From positions 1-42,982 of the forward strand of contig WIXG01000528.1 of NCBI GenBank assembly GCA_009869945.1: a stretch of 42,982 bases of DNA, in the 5' to 3' direction. The notes beneath the pieces were generated by a model that was given only the letters and a program-made list of their open reading frames with translations, ran no database searches and had not been told where the DNA came from. The position numbers and the translations under genes are program-made. The DNA comes from Mesaphorura yosii. Lineage: Eukaryota; Arthropoda; Collembola; Poduromorpha; Tullbergiidae. Shown piece by piece: positions 38,201 to 42,982 of this stretch (within the stretch, counting starts at the first letter, position 1; the number at the start of each line of letters is the position of its first letter).

Positions 38201-41200
38201 TTAGTTTCGAGGCAAGTCGAATTTACCTCTAAGCTAAAAGATAAAAGGAAAACTACTCCATTCCCCTTGGACTTGTGAAGCCGCAGAAAACATAAGGCAT
38301 GTGCCAAATTCCAAATGCAAAATAGCACAATGTCAATTCGTGACATTTCACAATCTCGTCACGATTCTCGATTTAAGTACTCTGAATTCGGAATTTTGCA
38401 ATTCTGCTCGTGGACAATGCCAGGCTAGCAGCATTGTCATTTCCAGCTTCTATCAGCATCCTTGAGCACTCGACCACATGATTGATTGGACCAGACATGA
38501 CGCAAAGAGTGAAAGGCAAACAAAGCAAGCAATTCCACGGAACCACGACAAAGGCGAGAGCCGGTAGGTCTCGGTTTCAGAAGTTGTGGCATCATTATTA
38601 TGATGTCCCCTGCATTATTTACCCAAGCACTGGGCACAAACTGTCTACTTGGCGGCTATTGTTGAGACAGCCAGGGAGTCAAAGTCAAAAGTGAAAGAAA
38701 TAACACATAATGCTTCCTGTGTAGCATGAAACTAGTGCATATTTTATACGCTTGAAGGTCTCCTTGGAAAGACAGAGTAGACCAGAAAAATACGGCGAGA
38801 AAGAAACTGCCCAAGAGAAATCTCTTTAATGCAGGGCCATGGACGAAGCACCATGCTCATGCATGCTAATTGAGACGCAGAAGCTCATGTGATACTTAAA
38901 GTTTAAACATATGCTTTTCCGTGAAATGGTTTCCTTCCATTTCAATAAAACATAATACCAGTATTCCAGCCCTCTTCTTCATAATTCTTAATTGTTATCT
39001 TTGATAAGAGGCTTACTTCGCTGTTGTGGTGTATGTCCTGTGTCATTGCGCAAAAGGCAGAAATCTAGAATCGTGGTATCTATGAATACAACCAATAGTT
39101 CATTTGAAACGAACTGGAAAAGAAATAGTCACAAAAGTTGCAAACAGAGAACGTATTTGTGACGTGTTGAATTCTTGTCACATACTGTGTACCACTTTCA
39201 GGTGAAGAAACGCTCGCGATTTAGTTCTTTTGCTGTCATGTGCACCGAATTGCCAAAACCCAGTGTAAACCATTTTGCGCAGAAAGTTGCAAAAATGACA
39301 TTTAATTTGGGTGTCAAACGCAGACACCTGCAAACAAGTCCCACCGTTAGCTTAGCCATGATGTTAATAGGTTTCCTAGCTCTTGTGAGTAGTATGACAT
39401 TTATGCTGCTTCTGTTGAACAACATTTACGGATCAGTTGATTTTGCGAAACAAAAGCTTTGCGTGTTTGGTTAAAAGTGGTGAAGTAGAAAGCTTTGTGG
39501 CTTGGTCCTTTGTGACATTATCAGGCTGAAGTATAATTCTCCGTGTAATGAGCAATATTACTTTGTTTTGGCCAACTGGCATTAGTTTCTGTTGTTTTCT
39601 GTATTGTGGCCAGCAACCACACATCCGAACAGACGAAATCGGCCTAAACCGAATTGAATCCACACGCATGAGTGAGTTCTGTAAGTTGTGTAAGTGCATG
39701 CAAACAATTTAGGTTCAGTAGAAAGAGTTGATCACAATCAAAATGGCACATGGGTTACTTTTGCAAATTAGACCAAAGGACTTTGTGGATTTTTCTAGAG
39801 CTGCTGTACCACCAGGCAATAAATGTCGTTGGTGGTGATGAAGGGGATAGAACTTACTTTCCAATTTGCATATTTTTCAGAATCAGAACTTTAAGCTTGC
39901 CTTGGACTTCTCTGACGATTATCGCATTGTAAAGTTGAGTGCAAAAAAAGAATCCGTGCACGGCGTAAATGAATTTTGAAGTACTTTTGTTTTCATACGA
40001 GTAAGTTCAAAGCGCTCCTTCAATATTTTCGACCGACAGTCAATACAGAACAACATTTAATATTCAATTGACTTCTGACGCACCATCGAGTAAAATTCAC
40101 AAATCCAGTCATCAGAACCATGCGCTGAAGCCAGACGCAGGTGCAAGTTTACGACCGCCATTACCGTATTTGCCTTGCTTTAGAACAAATAAAAGGGATT
40201 TGAGGATTTCGGGAATGAATGGGGAGACTGGAAAGCACGCAGCACGGGACAGACGGAAATCGGAAAGAAAGAAACCAACTGAAAAGCCCACCTTTACGAC
40301 TTCTCTCAGGCTATAATTTTTCCGGTGCTTCATTTTTCTCCTGGTTAGAAACGCCAAGCTACACGAGCGCACCACATGGCAGTTGGCCAGTGCCTGAAGG
40401 AACCCTTTTCTCAAGAGTTCTTACAAACTGATTCAAACTGCGAAAGCCACAGATTTCTCCGTCCTATTTCGGTTAATATCTCGTTCACGTACGAGCACAA
40501 GAATCAGGGGAAGTAGATTAACTATTCTACGTGGCATTCCACTGGAAGTTGTGCTCCGAAGCAGATCAAACAACCTGCTCTATCGAACGAGGGCATGGGC
40601 GAGAAGTTCTTCGTAATCCAGTTTCTCTACAATTTATCATGCCTGAAGCCTGCTCTGGCCCTCAAGCAAAGAAATTACGAAAGCTTCTGGCAAGTCCAAG
40701 TCACAGGACTGCTAACAAGTTGCTAATTCCAATTAACAAATCATGAAACAAGTTGATGCAATGTGACATGTAATGGGAAAACTTTTCAATAAACTTCATC
40801 GTCTTTCATCCAGCATCCAGCACCGCGATTTGGTCTACACACAAACTACCTGAGTTTCGTGAATTATTGGGAACGCCAAAGTTTGAATTCTGGACATAAA
40901 TTGGATACTTTCAGGGAGTGTGCATGCAATTACTGGAAAATATTACTGGCATATTTGTCCTTACCGGTAGCCACGCAACAACGCGTGCATACGCGTCATA
41001 TAATTTGCCAAGAACGCGTGAGCCGTGCGCCGTCATTCATTGTGTTCAGACTTCGAGCTTGCCGTGCACGTACCACGTAAGTTTAGCTGGGTTCTACTAC
41101 GCCTGAACGAATGGCCGTAGTGTAGGCGCGTTGAAGTTGGGCTGAGCAAACGCATGTCAAAAACTCCGATTTCATGCTGTAGGATTTTTTCGGTGTTGTG

Positions 41201-42982
41201 TTTTGCCGTACCAAGAATGCGCGGTTCATTCTCCGGCTGCGGCTCTCCGTTTCCACAGTTTTCCGCTCTTCGTAGTCTCCTGATGATTGCCTCTTATCCC
41301 ACTTTTACTCACTTCTTTCGCGTGCTTGGTGCAAACAGGAATTAGAATTCAATTTCAGTGTAAACACCGCTGCGCGTGGTGGAGATAGCACGGCAGCTCC
41401 GGAATTGCAGATTTTTGGAATTTTGTCTTACACGTGCTACGTGAAAAGCAAAGGCGTCCGCGTGCCGTTTAACCAGCAATAAGATCACACCAACGCCGGA
41501 AGGGATTCTGATTCAATTTTTATTACAAGATTGAGCCATTATAAAGTGTCACTGGTTTACTTCGGACAGTGAGGCCGAGGTGCTTCTTCAAAGGTGGCGG
41601 AACGACCGTTTGTTCTCAGCAACTTACAATAATGTGACATTTTGATTTTTGAACGAGTTTATCATTTCTAATTCATCGTCTCAAGAGTTGGTGGGTCCAG
41701 GCGTGGAAATAGAAGCCTAATTTCTCCAAATGCTTGACTAAGTCGTACCCTGAATTTGAATTAGAATTTGCAACTGAAAAATCGTGAATCTGTGCGTCGG
41801 GCAGAATAGACTCAACTAACTCAAGGTAGGCGTACAACTTTTGTACTACAAACTAGTTCTTACGATTCTGAGAATTGAAAAATAGTGATGACGCTGATGT
41901 ACTGCACAGATCGAATGGTCACACCGATAAAAGCATGCTTTCTCACCGATGTGATGAGACCATGAGACAAGCAGGCTGAGATTCTGTTGCAGATTCGTGG
42001 AGTACTGCTAGTAGAATTCCTCATTTTAGTTGACCTATCCCCTTATTTGTGCTAATGAGTTCGCCACATGAAAGTGGCCAACTTTTTCATACCTTGCAGC
42101 ATGTTCGACATGATTTCTCCGCCCTTTCCTTTCGAAGACAAAGTGTTTAATGATTATAGATCCATAGCTCATCTGGTAAAATCTATTTTTAATGGAAATC
42201 AATAGTGCAGGCGAGCTGGAGTCGCTCTAGAAGTCTCATTGCAATTCTTAAGTAGATTTATGTGTTTATAAGTGCCATTTTCATCGTTGGGAGTTGAGAC
42301 CGAGTCATGAGCTCAAAATTTCGTCGTTGGTCCCTGTGGCATACATAATTAAGGTTAATTAAACGCAAAGAAAAATGTCTTACATTAATGGCATTTGACA
42401 CGCTAAGCTTAATGCTGCTGTGTGACGCAGTACTTGCTTCCTGAAGGAAAGGATATTATTGTCGGAAATTAATTTGGACTGACTCTAAACGAAGAGGTTC
42501 TAGAGTTGTGGAGTGGCAATGTTTGCTTTTCACTGTATCAACTATCAATATTCGTTATCAAGTAATGTCGCGAAGCAGATGCGCTTGTGTTTAGTTTGTG
42601 TTCGAGGTGCTCTTCAAAACATAATATAATGACTCCCAGTTCAGAGTTTTATTTTGGGACCGCTGTTGTCCTCTGTTGTACCCTTTGCTTAGCTTGCCGT
42701 CTCACGCATTGAATGATTTTTATCGGTTCTTTTAAATTTATACGTTAACGATAACGGGCAGAGTCCTCAAGAATTAATTTTGGGGTTATTTATAACAAAT
42801 ATAAAGCAAATACTCCACAAACCCATTCGCGAGTCGCGATGTTTCACCTGATGAGCATCGAAAGGGCTTCCTTTCGGAGTATGCTTCTTCAATACTCTGA
42901 ACTGCAGTGCACCAATTTTCTGGACTCATTTGTGATTTATGTATGAATGGGTATATGGAAGCATTGATACTAATGAATCATG
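35205..42982. other. Long region without a firm gene
   Basis: No gene is supported. Weak candidates only: a - strand 106-codon frame at 35563-35883 starting MKSLKLPAAKSAIRDENKAN, and a + strand frame at 39175-39474 whose later part follows a good acceptor (CCACTTTCAG) and encodes a hydrophobic helix (TVSLAMMLIGFLALVSSMTF). Neither has recognisable motifs or partner exons. No tRNA, rRNA or further transposon was recognised. Confidence 0.45.

Noticed and set aside
40068..40316. 82-codon + strand frame with a basic C-terminus
   Set aside because: Low-complexity charged sequence with no family match, and a - strand frame covers the same bases.

Overview
The window is nuclear DNA of an animal, almost certainly an arthropod. 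It contains a complete para-type voltage-gated sodium channel gene, three linked nicotinic acetylcholine receptor (nAChR) alpha-type subunit genes, and many short GT-AG introns (mostly 60-100 nt). The sodium channel resembles pancrustacean (insect/crustacean/springtail) Para along its length, including the MFM inactivation motif and the family C-terminus. I cannot assign a species; a hexapod or close relative with a compact genome, for example a springtail, fits but is only a guess.

Layout, all main genes on the + strand: (1) 1-2614, nAChR alpha subunit A, 5' end missing. (2) 4425-7729, subunit B, complete, 15 coding exons, 521 aa. (3) 9105-12056, subunit C, complete, 13 coding exons, 538 aa. 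(4) 13531-15156, a glycosylated lysosomal membrane protein (GLMP/NCU-G1) homologue, 5 exons, 443 aa. (5) 17136-31094, para sodium channel, 35 coding exons, about 2,026 aa, all phases consistent. (6) 31095-42982, mostly non-coding, holding a 663-bp deleted Tc1/mariner element at 34542-35204. Exon models were built by hand from splice signals and family alignment. For genes 2-5 the summed exon lengths give exact open frames.

The three receptor subunits form a head-to-tail tandem array. All have the alpha-type vicinal cysteines, so each could supply the principal face of an acetylcholine site. The array lies about 5 kb from para, so two major neuro-insecticide target families are genetically linked here. 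GLMP sits between them and is unrelated functionally (lysosomal).

The least expected items are: a 91-nt, splice-site-bounded open block at the same place in the post-TM3 introns of subunits A and B, which behaves like a conserved frame-shifting cassette exon; a mosaic of intron presence and absence among three paralogues whose coding segments keep identical lengths, including a 9-nt microexon; native Val and Phe at two sodium-channel positions where substitutions confer pyrethroid resistance; absence of the paired mutually exclusive exons usual in insect para; and an opposite-strand, partly broken spliced gene inside the 2.3-kb intron that interrupts the domain III selectivity filter of para.
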